From Tritrichomonas musculus (taxonomy: Eukaryota > Parabasalia > Tritrichomonadida > Tritrichomonadidae): 64,000 nt of DNA. Below the pieces are notes generated by a model. It did not search any database and was not told where the DNA came from. It was given only the letters and a program-made list of their open reading frames with translations. Made by a program: the position numbers and the translations under genes. The stretch spans positions 248,001-312,000 of the forward strand of contig JAPFFF010000059.1 in assembly GCA_039105265.1 (NCBI GenBank), read 5' to 3'. Positions 42,647 to 52,462 of this stretch are shown one piece after another (position 1 is the stretch's first letter; each line of letters begins with the position of its first letter).

Positions 42647-44431
42647 TCAAGTAGTGTAAAAGTACCTCAAAGTATCCAAGAATTCATTATGAAGGAAATC
42701 GATGTGATTTTTTATGACTGATCTCACTTTTGTATCATCCAAAAACAAGTAATTATTTTCTTTTTTGCAATATTTAACAAATTTATTGAAGGAGCTTAAT
42801 GAAAGCTCACAATCAATTTGGATCCTGTTTTCAATATCATTCAATTGAGATAGAATCAAGTTGCATGCATGAATGAATTCATTGTCATAAGGAGTAGATA
42901 TGCAATCAAGTTCTTTTCTAATTTGATAGGCAACTGCAGAGTGTGAGTAAGTTGAATTTGGATTAATTTTAAAGTATCGTTCAACAGTAAGTTCACTCAA
43001 TTTATCAATCCAATTTGGTTGCATTTTAATTTGGAAATAAATTGTTCTTATTTTTACCAGATCAGTGAAACTGAAGTTTTTAATGACATCTTCTTTCGTT
43101 GTTTCGCTTTTAGTTAAATAATCACACAAACTAGTCAAGAATGGTTTGTATGTGATTGGATTTTCTGTGTTAATGTAATGGAACTTAACATATTGGTTAC
43201 CAAAAGGTATCAAAAGTTCATCAGAAAAGAAATTTTGACTAAAAGCTTCTTCAATTGTGTTATTGTAATTAATGATGCTGTCATCATTGATGAGGAAAAT
43301 GATCTTGGACATGTTTGATAGAGCAACTTCACTAATTTTAATAGGTTTACTTTTCAAAGTGTTGAAAGGATCTTCAACATTCATGCTTTCTTTGATTTTT
43401 TCTTGATTTTGGTCTTCATTGATGTTTTCATCATCACTGTCATCGTCATCAATGATTTCAACAATTTCTTCACATTCAACTTCTTTTTCTGAATTGATCA
43501 GTTGAGTTTGTTGCCTTGAAAAATTCAGTTCTGTCTTTCTTGAATATATTTTGTTCATGCTAATTGTCATCTCAATCTGATCAATGAAGAAATCCTTGTT
43601 CAAAACAACAATTTGGATGTCGCTGATGTAACTGAGAAATGAATAAATTTTGGCAACAATTGTGGCTGTTTTCTCTAGGCTCTGCATCTCTGGTGGAACA
43701 TGCAGAAGCAAAAAGATTGGATTCACATTGATATTGTCTTTAACTTCAAAATCTGGATAATATTTCATTAATGGAAGACTTCTGTCACTGAATCCGTAAA
43801 CACAGATCCTCTTGTTATTTTGATCAAATTCAGGATAAGTGCTGTTAATTAGCTTTGAAACAATTGATTTTTCATCTTTCTCAAAAGAGTTCAAGAGCAA
43901 AATTAAAGGAGTTTTTACTTGGTCTTTATTTGGTATTTTGTCTTTGCAAAATTGTTCAAAATTATGACTTTCAAAAATCAATGTCTTTTTGGATTCGTCA
44001 TAAGTGAAAAATATGTAAAGCTTACCACTATTTTTGATGAAAGAATTGTCGTTGAACAACTTTTTCTCTATTTCTTTTTCTTTATCCTTTGACTTCTTTT
44101 TATCCTTCTTTTTATCTTTATCTTTTAGTTTTTCTTTATCTTTACTTTTCAATTCAGGTTCATCTTTTGTTTTAGGTTCTTTTTCAGCTTCATTTAATTT
44201 GATGCTTTCTTGAATGCTTCTTAGTTGTTCTTCCCAGTCTTCATGAATTTCATCATCATGTTTCTCTTTAAAATATAAAATACCATTTTCAAATACATAA
44301 GTTGAATCAGGCAAGATCCAAAAGTTTTGTGGTGAATTAATTTGAATTTCTGACTTGCCTGTATTCTTCACATTGGCTTTTGGAATTTCATATAACGATA
44401 AACGTTCTTCAAAAGTGGGAAGATAAACAAT
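42647..44431 (-). pseudogene. middle piece of large split gene (GTPase-like fold possible)
   Basis: The frame is open from just after the TAA at 44432 to TGA at 42647, about 594 codons; no ATG lies near its start. After a Lys/Asp/Glu-rich linker (KDKDKKKDKKKSKDKE) comes an alternating strand-helix region (VKTPLILLLNSFEKDEKSIV, then NVNPIFLLLHVPPEMQSLEK, then DIQIVVLNKDF) that resembles a degenerate GTPase or P-loop fold without a proper GxxxxGK[ST]. An acidic run (EIVEIIDDDDSDDEN) follows. The fold idea is inference; I do not recognise the family. Confidence 0.5.
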
Positions 44432-46615
44432 TTACTCGTAATCTTTAAAATTAAAAATTTTTATATCTTTAATAATGGTAGGGAAATTGGTAGAACTGGA
44501 CTTAGAACTAGTGGCAACATTTAGCAAAGGCATATCTTTAGCAACTTTTTTAGCATTGGTATTTTCAATTATTTCTTTAAATGAAGGAAACTTCATCCTT
44601 TTGAATTTAGACTTTCCAATTATCAATGAAAGTACGACATTGAACTTTTCTTGATTGAATGCATTTAAAATGAACTGAAGCTGGTAATATAAAGCATTAG
44701 GCAGTTCTTCAAGTGATGAGCATAGTTCAATATATTCTTTATCAAAAAGTTTAGGAATTTTGGCTTTTTCATACAAACTATCAATTTCACTTTTATGTAT
44801 CTTTTGCCTTTCAAAGTTAAAACCAGCAAGATTGATCAATGAAATATAATTTTCATACTTTGTCAGTGTTTTGTATTCATCAAGTTCTTTCTTTTTTGAT
44901 TTGTAATTTAATATCAATGATATTTTATTAAATAGTTCTTTTCTGCTTCCTTTAATGAAGAAATAATTCAAAAAGTTAGTATAAAAAATAATTGCTGATT
45001 TTTCAATAAATTCAACATTTTTGAAGTTGAATAATAGCATAGAAAATTTAGGTTCAATTGTCTCTAAGTACTTAATTACAGCATTGATGTTTTTGAGCTC
45101 TTGTTGCTTTTTCTCTTCTTTTGGACAATCACTCAAATCAACATTTACAATCGATTCAAGTTTGAGAATGAAAATGACAAATTTTGGAATTGTATTGTTT
45201 TCAACCGTTTGAATAAAGTTATCAAAATGTAACTTCATACCTGATGCTATTGTATTAATTGTCCCCAAAAGTGCCTTTTCTGAAAGTTCCTGAAGTTTTA
45301 TCAGCCTATCACGTCTATTAATTACATTTGATTCAGGCTTTATATTATTTGTTGATTTGCTCTTTTTCTTTGATGATTTTGATGATGAACTTTTATGTTT
45401 CTTGTAAAGTTTTATTTTGGACTTTTTTTTGGATTTTTTGTCAGCATTTGAACTTTCTTGTTGTTGTTTATCTTCATCATCTTTTTGTTGTTGTTGTTGT
45501 TGTTCTTTATTTTTTAGGTAAAGTTGATACTTCTTTTCTAATGGATTATTTTGATTTTTTATCTTAAAATTTGGTGCAGTATAATCACGTACATGTGGTG
45601 TAAAATCACCAAAAAATATAGCCCAGTAAGAGTACTTATTTCCTCCACTATTTTCATCTCTTGGTTTCTCATCGTCAAATGTGATATATTGAAAGTCAGA
45701 TTGCTTGAACTTTAGAATTAAGGCTATTTGAACTGCTACAAGGAAATTGTATTCATTATTGAAACAATTGTTATCAATAAAAATAGGAAGATTCCTATCA
45801 GCATAATATTGGAGTATTTCTTCAGATTGATTATTATTTATATTTGTTATTCTATCATAAAAGTTTCGGGGACCCTGGGAAGTCAGTATAATGTCTGGTA
45901 TCGGTGGATCATTATAATTACCCTGACTTGGAGAATCATCTTGATAAGGAGGCGGAGGTCCATTATACATGTCTTGGCTTGGAAAATCATTTTGATAAGG
46001 AGGCAGCGGGCCATTATACATGCCTTGGTTTGGAAAATCATCTTGATAAGGAGGCGGAGGTCCATTATACATGCCTTGGTTGGGATCTTGAAAATTGTTG
46101 TATTCTTGAATTGGTTCATTTTCTTGTTGATTTTCAATATCAATAATGTATAAAAAAGTTAATAAGGTTTTTTGGGTTAAAAACTCATTTAGATTGTTAA
46201 TTGCAATTTGATATTTATCAAAATATTGTTTCTTGCAAAAGTTGTAAAAATCTTCAGAATTAATATCAAAAATACCATTTAAAATAATTATTTTCAATAA
46301 TTTTATTTTTTCTTCCCTAGTTGCGAAAGGTTGATTAGGATTAATATATTGGGGTATTTCTTTATATAAACGGCGAATTGAAATTAAAATATTTCTGAAA
46401 TTATGATTTTCATCATCTTTATCCCAGTACACAAAATTAGGGACTTTGTGAAGTTCTGTCCTTTTATAACGGTAATTTATTACATATTCAATTAAATAAC
46501 TAAATGAATGGCCGATATCATAAAATAAAGAATCAATTGTAGGATTTGGATTTTCATTAAAAATGTTGCTATTAAAGCAGTAAATTAGATTAATAATAGG
46601 ATCGATCTGATTCAT
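44432..46615 (-). pseudogene. N-terminal piece of large split gene, with PPPPY repeats
   Basis: 727 codons from ATG 46615 (MNQIDPIINLIYCFNSNIFN) to TAA at 44432-44434. About residues 175-235 contain four 17-residue repeats (GMYNGPPPPYQDDFP), with PPxY motifs that WW domains bind. A Gln run, then a Ser/Lys-rich stretch (KHKSSSSKSSKKKSKS), follow at about 360-420. The rest is helical. The same frame continues after the stop into the 594-codon and 78-codon pieces, for about 1,402 codons with two stops and no frameshift. It is divergent to the SecA-like gene and shares upstream sequence with it. Family unknown. Confidence 0.55.
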
Positions 46616-46674
46616 AATTATGAATCTGATTTTTAATTATTAAATTTGTTCTCAAATATTTGAAAAAAACAAAT

Positions 46675-46712
46675 AGAGTAATTATAAAAACCTTATACTT
46701 CTCTCAATTTAA
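46675..46712 (-). promoter_or_regulatory. upstream element shared with the divergent gene
   Basis: Read toward the gene starting at 46615: AATTGAGAGAAGTATAAGGT, then T-rich, then ATAATTACTCTA. The same words in the same order occur upstream of the divergent gene at 47417-47482. It ends about 60 bp before the ATG. Likely promoter or 5' leader. Confidence 0.5.
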
Positions 46713-47416
46713 CCTTATACTAATTGATACGATTTTCAAAAAATTAAGAAAATATATTCAATTTTTTTGATAATAATTGAAATTTTCTATTATTAGTATA
46801 ATATTAAATTGAATATATTGACGATATTTTCTAATAAAATTTGAATAAAAAAAGAGCGTTTATTATTGTTTTTTATAGAAATCAAATAATATCTCTCTCA
46901 GATATACAGGATTTTAAAAGGTTGGAAGCACAAATAAGTCAATATAATGGTACAATATGTTATAGTTGATGCATTGTTCAGTAATATTGAAGAATCTTAA
47001 CATGTTTTGAAATCAAAAATGTTCTTAAAACTAATTTTTCCACAAAACAGAAGAAAAATAAAACACTCTTTGCACCATTTGGATGACTTAATACCTAATT
47101 GATGGCAAAAATCTTTTTCATAGTCAACACATTTTTGCAATATGCAAAATGTAGAAATATTTTGCAGCAATTTCTTAATAAAAATTAATCTTATCTGAAA
47201 ATCATATTGAATTATTATTATTATCTTTTTTTTAAAATCTAATATTTCCATTTACAAAAAAAAAAAAAAACATTAAAATCATTAAAAAAATTTGGTAATT
47301 CTAAGTTATATATATATATGAATAAATTTTTCCTGATTTAAAACCATTAATCAAAATTTTTAACAAGATATATTTATGATATATATTTACTAATATAAAT
47401 GAACTTTTTGAAAACA
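46713..47416. other. intergenic region of the divergent pair
   Basis: AT-rich, no convincing gene. An 84-codon minus-strand frame at 46997-47251 has a Cys-rich middle (CILQKCVDYEKDFC) but no start context or family match, and I do not call it. Confidence 0.5.
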
Positions 47417-47482
47417 ATTGAGAGCTCTCTCAAGAAGTATAAGGTTTTTTCTGAAGATTTAAAGGTTTATAGAATTACTCTA
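47417..47482 (+). promoter_or_regulatory. upstream element of SecA-like gene shared with its divergent partner
   Basis: ATTGAGAG (47417), AAGTATAAGGTTTTT (47435) and ATAGAATTACTCTA (47469) match, in order and orientation relative to the gene, the elements upstream of 46615. The spacing is longer here because of a CTCTCAAG insertion and about 20 extra bases. A GAACTTTTTGAAA decamer lies at 47401. Confidence 0.5.
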
Positions 47483-47565
47483 AAAATCATTCAAAAAGAA
47501 TTTCGCAATAGGATATTTTGAATACTTTATTATTCAATTTATAATTCAAGAATAAAATTGTTTAG

Positions 47566-48315
47566 ATGCCTATTTTAAATCCATCATTACAATATTTTTT
47601 GCTCACTAACGAAAACAAACAAAAGAATAGCAAAAGTGGATATTCTTTTTTCTTCAAATATCTCAAAATAGCTTCCAAAAATAAATATCGCAATAACGCA
47701 ACTATTTGGTCATCTATGCAATTTAAAAAAGATCTTCAATCAAGCATTTCTTTTTTGAATGAAGAGTTTGAATGCGGTTTTAAATACGAAAAGCATTTTG
47801 TTAATACAAAAAAACAAGATTATTACGAAATCTTATTTAATAAAATAAAATTTGAATCAGATGCCAAAAAAATACAAGAGTCGAAAAAATCAATTGGCAC
47901 TTATCTTATTTGTGATGATAAATTTCATACCCAATTTTATCAACCACGCGTTTTTTTCCCAAAATATCATTCCTGGTATTTTTCAGATACACCTGTTGCC
48001 ATTTTATGCATTGACTCAGAAAAATTTGTTGAATTAGATGATAAAATTATACAAAAAATTTTCACGTTAATTAAACTAGAAATTGACCTAATGGCTGCAG
48101 CAAATCTAACCCTTGTTTTATGTTACAACGGTTTATTAAAAACGGAGCCATTTTTATATCAAATGATTCAAGATCGTCAATTTTCTGAGCTTCATATCAA
48201 CATTTTTAACGATCAATTTTTAGAACGATTTTTACTTTTTATGAACAGACAATATTTTTTCGAGCAACAACTATTTAAACGGCTACTTGTACCTTTATTC
48301 CAACTTTTTGAATGA
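47566..48315 (+). pseudogene. SecA-like gene, N-terminal piece
   Basis: 249 codons from ATG 47566 (MPILNPSLQYFLLTNENKQK). A mixed strand-helix region with DTPVAILCIDSEKFVELDD has no recognised domain. The coding sense passes to another frame near 48285, so a frameshift lies at the joint (RQYFFEQQLFKRL to YLYSNFLNE). The low-complexity context is weak, so a true mutation is likely. Confidence 0.6.
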
Positions 48316-48886
48316 AAATTCAGAAAAATTTGAACAAATGAGCATTTTCAGACGAATTCCAAACGTTAGAACGGTTTCTTTTTCAATGCATCCACGGGAA
48401 GCGTTAATCAAACATCTCTTCATCACAACCAAACCTTTTCAATACTATAAAACCGGTTTTGACAGTCAACATTTGCGCATCATTTTGTGCAATGTTGCAA
48501 TTTTTGAGCAGAACGAAAAAGTTCATCACACAAAAGTTGATCTAAGTCATCTTAACCACTTGGATGACTATAGAGAAAGAGTAAAAGATGTAAAAAATTT
48601 AAGAAATAAGACAACAACAGAAATTTCTAACCTTTGTGTTGGATATATAAAACAGTCAGACTTCCTGAACTCAAAAGAGGAGTATGTTGACATTTTTATT
48701 GATGATGAAGATCATCGAAAACGACATTACGATGTCCATTTTGAAGACCTGCACTTGATAAAGCCTGACATGTTTGTCAAAGACACTCTTTCGTTGTGTC
48801 CAATGGAGGAAGAGATGCACAAAGACATTGAAATGATTTTGAACAAAGTTGATGCAAAAATTGGGAATTTGATTGAATTGGTATAA
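48287..48886 (+). pseudogene. SecA-like gene, second piece
   Basis: About 199 codons, opened by a TTG rather than an ATG, hence a continuation and not a gene start. It is charged, with DLSHLNHLDDYRERVKDVKN. It ends at TAA 48884-48886; the same frame then stays open to 49568, so only this stop separates it from the ATPase piece. Confidence 0.6.
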
Positions 48887-49570
48887 TCAACTAAATCCAA
48901 TAAAAAAATTAAAAAACTTAAAAAGAAAAGTTTCTCTACTAATTATTTTTATAACCTTGTGCATAAAGAATACGTCCATGCTATTGCACGTGTAGCTTTT
49001 GCATACACCTACTTCATGAGAGAGAAAGATCCAGTTAAAAACATTGACTTCAGGATTAGAAAGACGCAAATTTACACTGTTCTTGAAGCATTCAAAAAGT
49101 TCTTTAATGATAATTCAACAACTGCAACAATTGATGATTCTAAAGGATCAATTTTCCAGATCAAAACAGGCGAAGGCAAATCATGCATTGTCTGTTTGAT
49201 TGCAGCCACACTTGCACTAAAAGGTAAAACAGTTCATATTGTTTCATCGAACATTAAACTCAGCAACAGAGATTACATAGAATCCTTTGAATTCTTCAAA
49301 ATGTTGAATAAAAAGTCTGCTGTTTTGCTGCATCAAAATGAACTTCCTTATTATGATGCAGCCATAAATTTAGATGAAGAAGATGAGTCAAATATTGAAA
49401 ATGAAATGAACGAACTAAAGAAAAACTTTTATCCTGATTGCTATTATGCTAATGAACATTTTGAGAATTCATCTAAAATGAACTTTTCTACCTGCGGTGT
49501 TGATTCAAACAACAATGAATACAAAGGAAAAGCAAATGTTGTATTCTCAACTTTTGTTAATTTTGAATGA
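48887..49570 (+). pseudogene. SecA-like DEAD-type ATPase motor, third piece
   Basis: About 227 codons in frame with the second piece. The motor's nucleotide-binding motif is plain: FQIKTGEGKSCIVCLIAATL is SecA's Walker A (QxKTGEGKT), preceded by helices like RKTQIYTVLEAFKKFF and followed by GKTVHIVSSNIKLSNRDYIE, the equivalent of SecA motif Ia. SecA drives protein export in bacteria; SecA-like motors in protist nuclear genes have no established function that I can name. Motif II (DEAD) and all of the second motor domain are missing after the stop at 49568, so no working ATPase can be made. Confidence 0.75.
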
Positions 49571-49575
49571 ATAAT

Positions 49576-49757
49576 ATGCTAGAAAAAAATATTATTTCAG
49601 TAGAATCATTAGAATATCATCTCGATGTTTTACATAAGTTTGAACAATTATATCAAGGAGAAGTAGTTTATTTTACAGAAGAAGATGTTCCGATTGCAAA
49701 AAAAAAATAACATCCTTATTAGGTATTGAACGTATTCCTAGTTTTTTAAGAAATGAA
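49576..49757 (+). pseudogene. downstream remnant of the SecA-like gene
   Basis: ATG 49576 opens 44 codons (MLEKNIISVESLEYHLDVLH to a TAA at 49708-49710) ending in a run of ten A. The next frame continues ITSLLGIERIPSFLRNENF, so the A-run carries a one-base slip. It reads like a later section of the same large protein; the intervening part is deleted. At 49759 the sequence switches abruptly to the copied start of the glycine-rich gene. Confidence 0.5.
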
Positions 49758-49758
49758 A

Positions 49759-50340
49759 ATTTCGTGAGATTCAAGAGTGTCAATGAATTCTTTGAAACAT
49801 TTGACTGTATATGAATCATGAATGAATATTTCGTTATTTGGTTGATTTCTGATTCTCAACGTTTGAAATATCGAAGTTTGCGAAAAAGTTCTTCTTTTGA
49901 TGTTTTGATTTCTTCGATCCTTTCAAAATATTGGTTCTCTTCTGTTTTCTCATTTTCTTTCTTTTCTCGTCCTTTGTATATGATCGCAAAATCTTTTTTG
50001 AATGAAGTATCAGGTTTATTGATCTTGATTTTTTCCATCTTTTTGTTTTTTGAAAATTTATTGAAAAAGATAAAAAAAACAAGACATTTAAAAAGTTCAT
50101 TTGATTTTTATAAATCCAAATATCTTCATTAATTTTGATTTTTTATTATAAATAATATATTAATTAAGAAATTTGAATTATAGAATTAAAATAATTACTT
50201 TAATATATAGAGAATTTCTGGTAAAGAATTTCTAAATTTGGTTAAGATAAATGAATGAAAACAGAACCAAAATCTTAACCAGAACTGTAGTAAGAATAAA
50301 TTATAGTGATCATTTTGCAGTTATCTGATGTAATATATAC
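49759..50340 (-). pseudogene. copied 5' end and upstream region of the glycine-rich BTB gene
   Basis: On the minus strand ATG 50038 opens MEKIKINKPDTSFKKDFAII and continues for about 60 codons, nearly identical to the start of the gene at 41535, before the frame breaks. The match covers about 41265-41720 and 42060-42155 of the source. Only the promoter and the BTB-like start were copied. Its insertion truncates the SecA-like gene. Confidence 0.85.
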
Positions 50341-50426
50341 ATTTTTGTATATAATATTGCCAGATTAAAAATGCACAAACAAAATGTGAACTTGAGATTG
50401 ATGACATGTTCAAATTTATTCTGTGA

Positions 50427-51833
50427 TTATAGAAACTTCTTGAGACCATTGTCAGGACCTTTTCGTGTTTCGAAAGCATTAAGAATACTTCCCTTTCTTG
50501 AACCTTCTGGTATTGCAAACTCCACTTTAATTTTCCTATTTTGTATTTCAATATTCTCACTATCATTTATCGCCTCAATTGCAGAATCCTCAAGTATGAA
50601 TTCAACAAATCCCACTCCTTTACTAAATTCTCTGTCATAAACACTTTCTTTAAGAATGCGAACATCTTTGACGTCACCAAACTTAGAGAAAACTCTTTTG
50701 ATGTCCTGCGCCTTTGCATCATAAGGAATGTTCTGAATAAAAACAGTTGTCTCTTCATCCATCGTTTCCATTGCATCACTTATATTTTGTTTTTTAATTA
50801 GATTATGAATTATGCTATTAAGATCGTTAATTGCATCATTCTGCTTTCTTGTTTCATCTTCAAGTTTTTTTCTTGATGAAATATCATTGTTCAAAGTCTT
50901 TTGGAGATCAGCTAACAAAATTTCACATTGTTTTTGTTTCTCTTGTTGTTCCATGAATTTTTTTTCATATTGCTGTTTTTGGGCGGTTTCTTCGATAAGT
51001 TTTTGTTGAATGTTTGTAATCAATTTTTCTTGTTGGGCAACAATTTTCAAAATATTTTCATTTTGCAATTCCAATTTCATAATTTTTTGATTTAATTCTT
51101 CATTTGTTAAATTATTTCCTCCTTTTGGTTCATTTTTTTTCAGTGTCTCAATTTTCACTTTTTCAGTATAAACTTTTTGAACAGAACTATTCAATTCATC
51201 AATGTAATCTTCGATGTCATCAATATTGATATTTGGTAAGAAATAGTCTTCGTTTGTTGAAAGAAGTTCAAAAATTTCTTTGAAAGTTGGTCGTGTTTCA
51301 ATGTTATTGTCCCAACATCTTTCAATCAACTTTTTCAATGCAGGCTCAATTGGTACTTTGAAAATTGGACGATAGTTTTCATAAATAACTTTTGAATAGA
51401 AATCAAACTGGGTAATTTTCTTTAGATCAAGATCTGGATAAGGTTTAGAAAGTGTCAAAAGTTTGTACATTAAAATCCCAAAAGAATAAACGTCCGCTTT
51501 CTCTTTTGAATGCTGATTAGATGGATTATTGGACAATTCTTCGGGTGGAATGTAAATTGCTGTACCACATATCATGCTGTTTTCCGTATGACCCGAGTTA
51601 TAATTCTTGGAAAGGCCGAAATCAGCAATTAATGGATGATAATTATCATCCAACAAAATATTGTCTGGCTTTAAATCACAATGTGCTATGTTATTGTTAT
51701 GCAAAAACATCATCCCTGAAGCAATACCAATCAGAATAATTTGTTCAACTGTATTATCAAATTTAATATCTGCTTGAGATTTTCTTAGTAAAGAAATTGC
51801 TTCTGAAAGTGAACCTCTAGTGGCAAGAGGCAT
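50427..51833 (-). CDS. N-lobe-less TKL kinase domain fused to coiled coil and RRM
   Basis: About 468 residues from the first ATG (MPLATRGSLSEAI); the frame is open to 51920 without ATG. The kinase begins at the hinge: there is no glycine loop or VAIK lysine. The C-lobe is complete, with HCDLKPDN (catalytic Asp kept, HRD Arg now Cys), ADFG, PPEE in place of APE and a normal end. A coiled coil of about 120 residues follows. The last 107 codons hold an RNA-recognition motif with RNP2 (VFIQNI) and RNP1 (KGVGFVEF). The upstream edge at 51850-51930 is A-rich with a 12-bp inverted repeat (AATCTTTTTGAT), suggesting the N-lobe was lost by rearrangement. It may encode a protein but cannot be a normal kinase. 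Confidence 0.8.
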   Translation of the reverse strand: MPLATRGSLSEAISLLRKSQADIKFDNTVEQIILIGIASGMMFLHNNNIAHCDLKPDNILLDDNYHPLIADFGLSKNYNSGHTENSMICGTAIYIPPEELSNNPSNQHSKEKADVYSFGILMYKLLTLSKPYPDLDLKKITQFDFYSKVIYENYRPIFKVPIEPALKKLIERCWDNNIETRPTFKEIFELLSTNEDYFLPNINIDDIEDYIDELNSSVQKVYTEKVKIETLKKNEPKGGNNLTNEELNQKIMKLELQNENILKIVAQQEKLITNIQQKLIEETAQKQQYEKKFMEQQEKQKQCEILLADLQKTLNNDISSRKKLEDETRKQNDAINDLNSIIHNLIKKQNISDAMETMDEETTVFIQNIPYDAKAQDIKRVFSKFGDVKDVRILKESVYDREFSKGVGFVEFILEDSAIEAINDSENIEIQNRKIKVEFAIPEGSRKGSILNAFETRKGPDNGLKKFL

Positions 51834-51927
51834 TATAATTGTATAATTTGGTTCTTTTGCGAAACAGAAAAAAAAAATAAAAATCTTTTTGATATCAAAA
51901 GTAAATAACTTTTTTATCAAAAAGATT

Positions 51928-52462
51928 CAGCTTTTAATGGAGGTCCAAAAGATGCTATTATTTATGCATTACTAAAAGCTAATGTAAACTTTATTCTAAA
52001 AATGCTTTTGGTAAGAATTAAAACTTTTTGAAAGAAATATATATCTAAAACAAATTTTAATATCTCTAATATAACTATTTAAAATTCAAATATTTTGGCT
52101 ATACTATTTTAAATATAAAGTTTATAAAATTATATTCCTATATAAAAGAATTCTGTCAAAGATTTAGAGTGGAATGGCTTTTTCTATTTTAACGTATTTA
52201 TTTCAATATGTATTCAAAAATGGTTTTTTTAAAGAAACGTTTATTAAATAAGTATTTGATTAAAAGTTTATAATTTATTGTCTTTTGAAAAAAAATAAAT
52301 GTAGATTAAATAAAAACTTTCAATTAAACTTTTGATAACTTAAAGTTTTAAGGAAGTGAAAATTGAGAGATTTTCGTTATATTCATTTCAAATATTGAAT
52401 AGAAATTACACTTTTTGTGAATTTTTTCAATAAATTAAATTTATTTTAAAATTTCCATTTTC
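51928..52462. other. intergenic, with a small plus-strand coding relic
   Basis: 51928-52030 reads AFNGGPKDAIIYALLKANVN on the plus strand and then stops, a fragment of an unknown protein. The rest is AT-rich. A CACTTTTTGTGAA word lies 53 bp before the ATG at 52463, and AAACTTTTTGAAAGAAA at 52020. Confidence 0.45.

Noticed and set aside
46997-47251. 84-codon frame between the divergent large genes
   Set aside because: No family, no start context, AT-rich; length is expected by chance.
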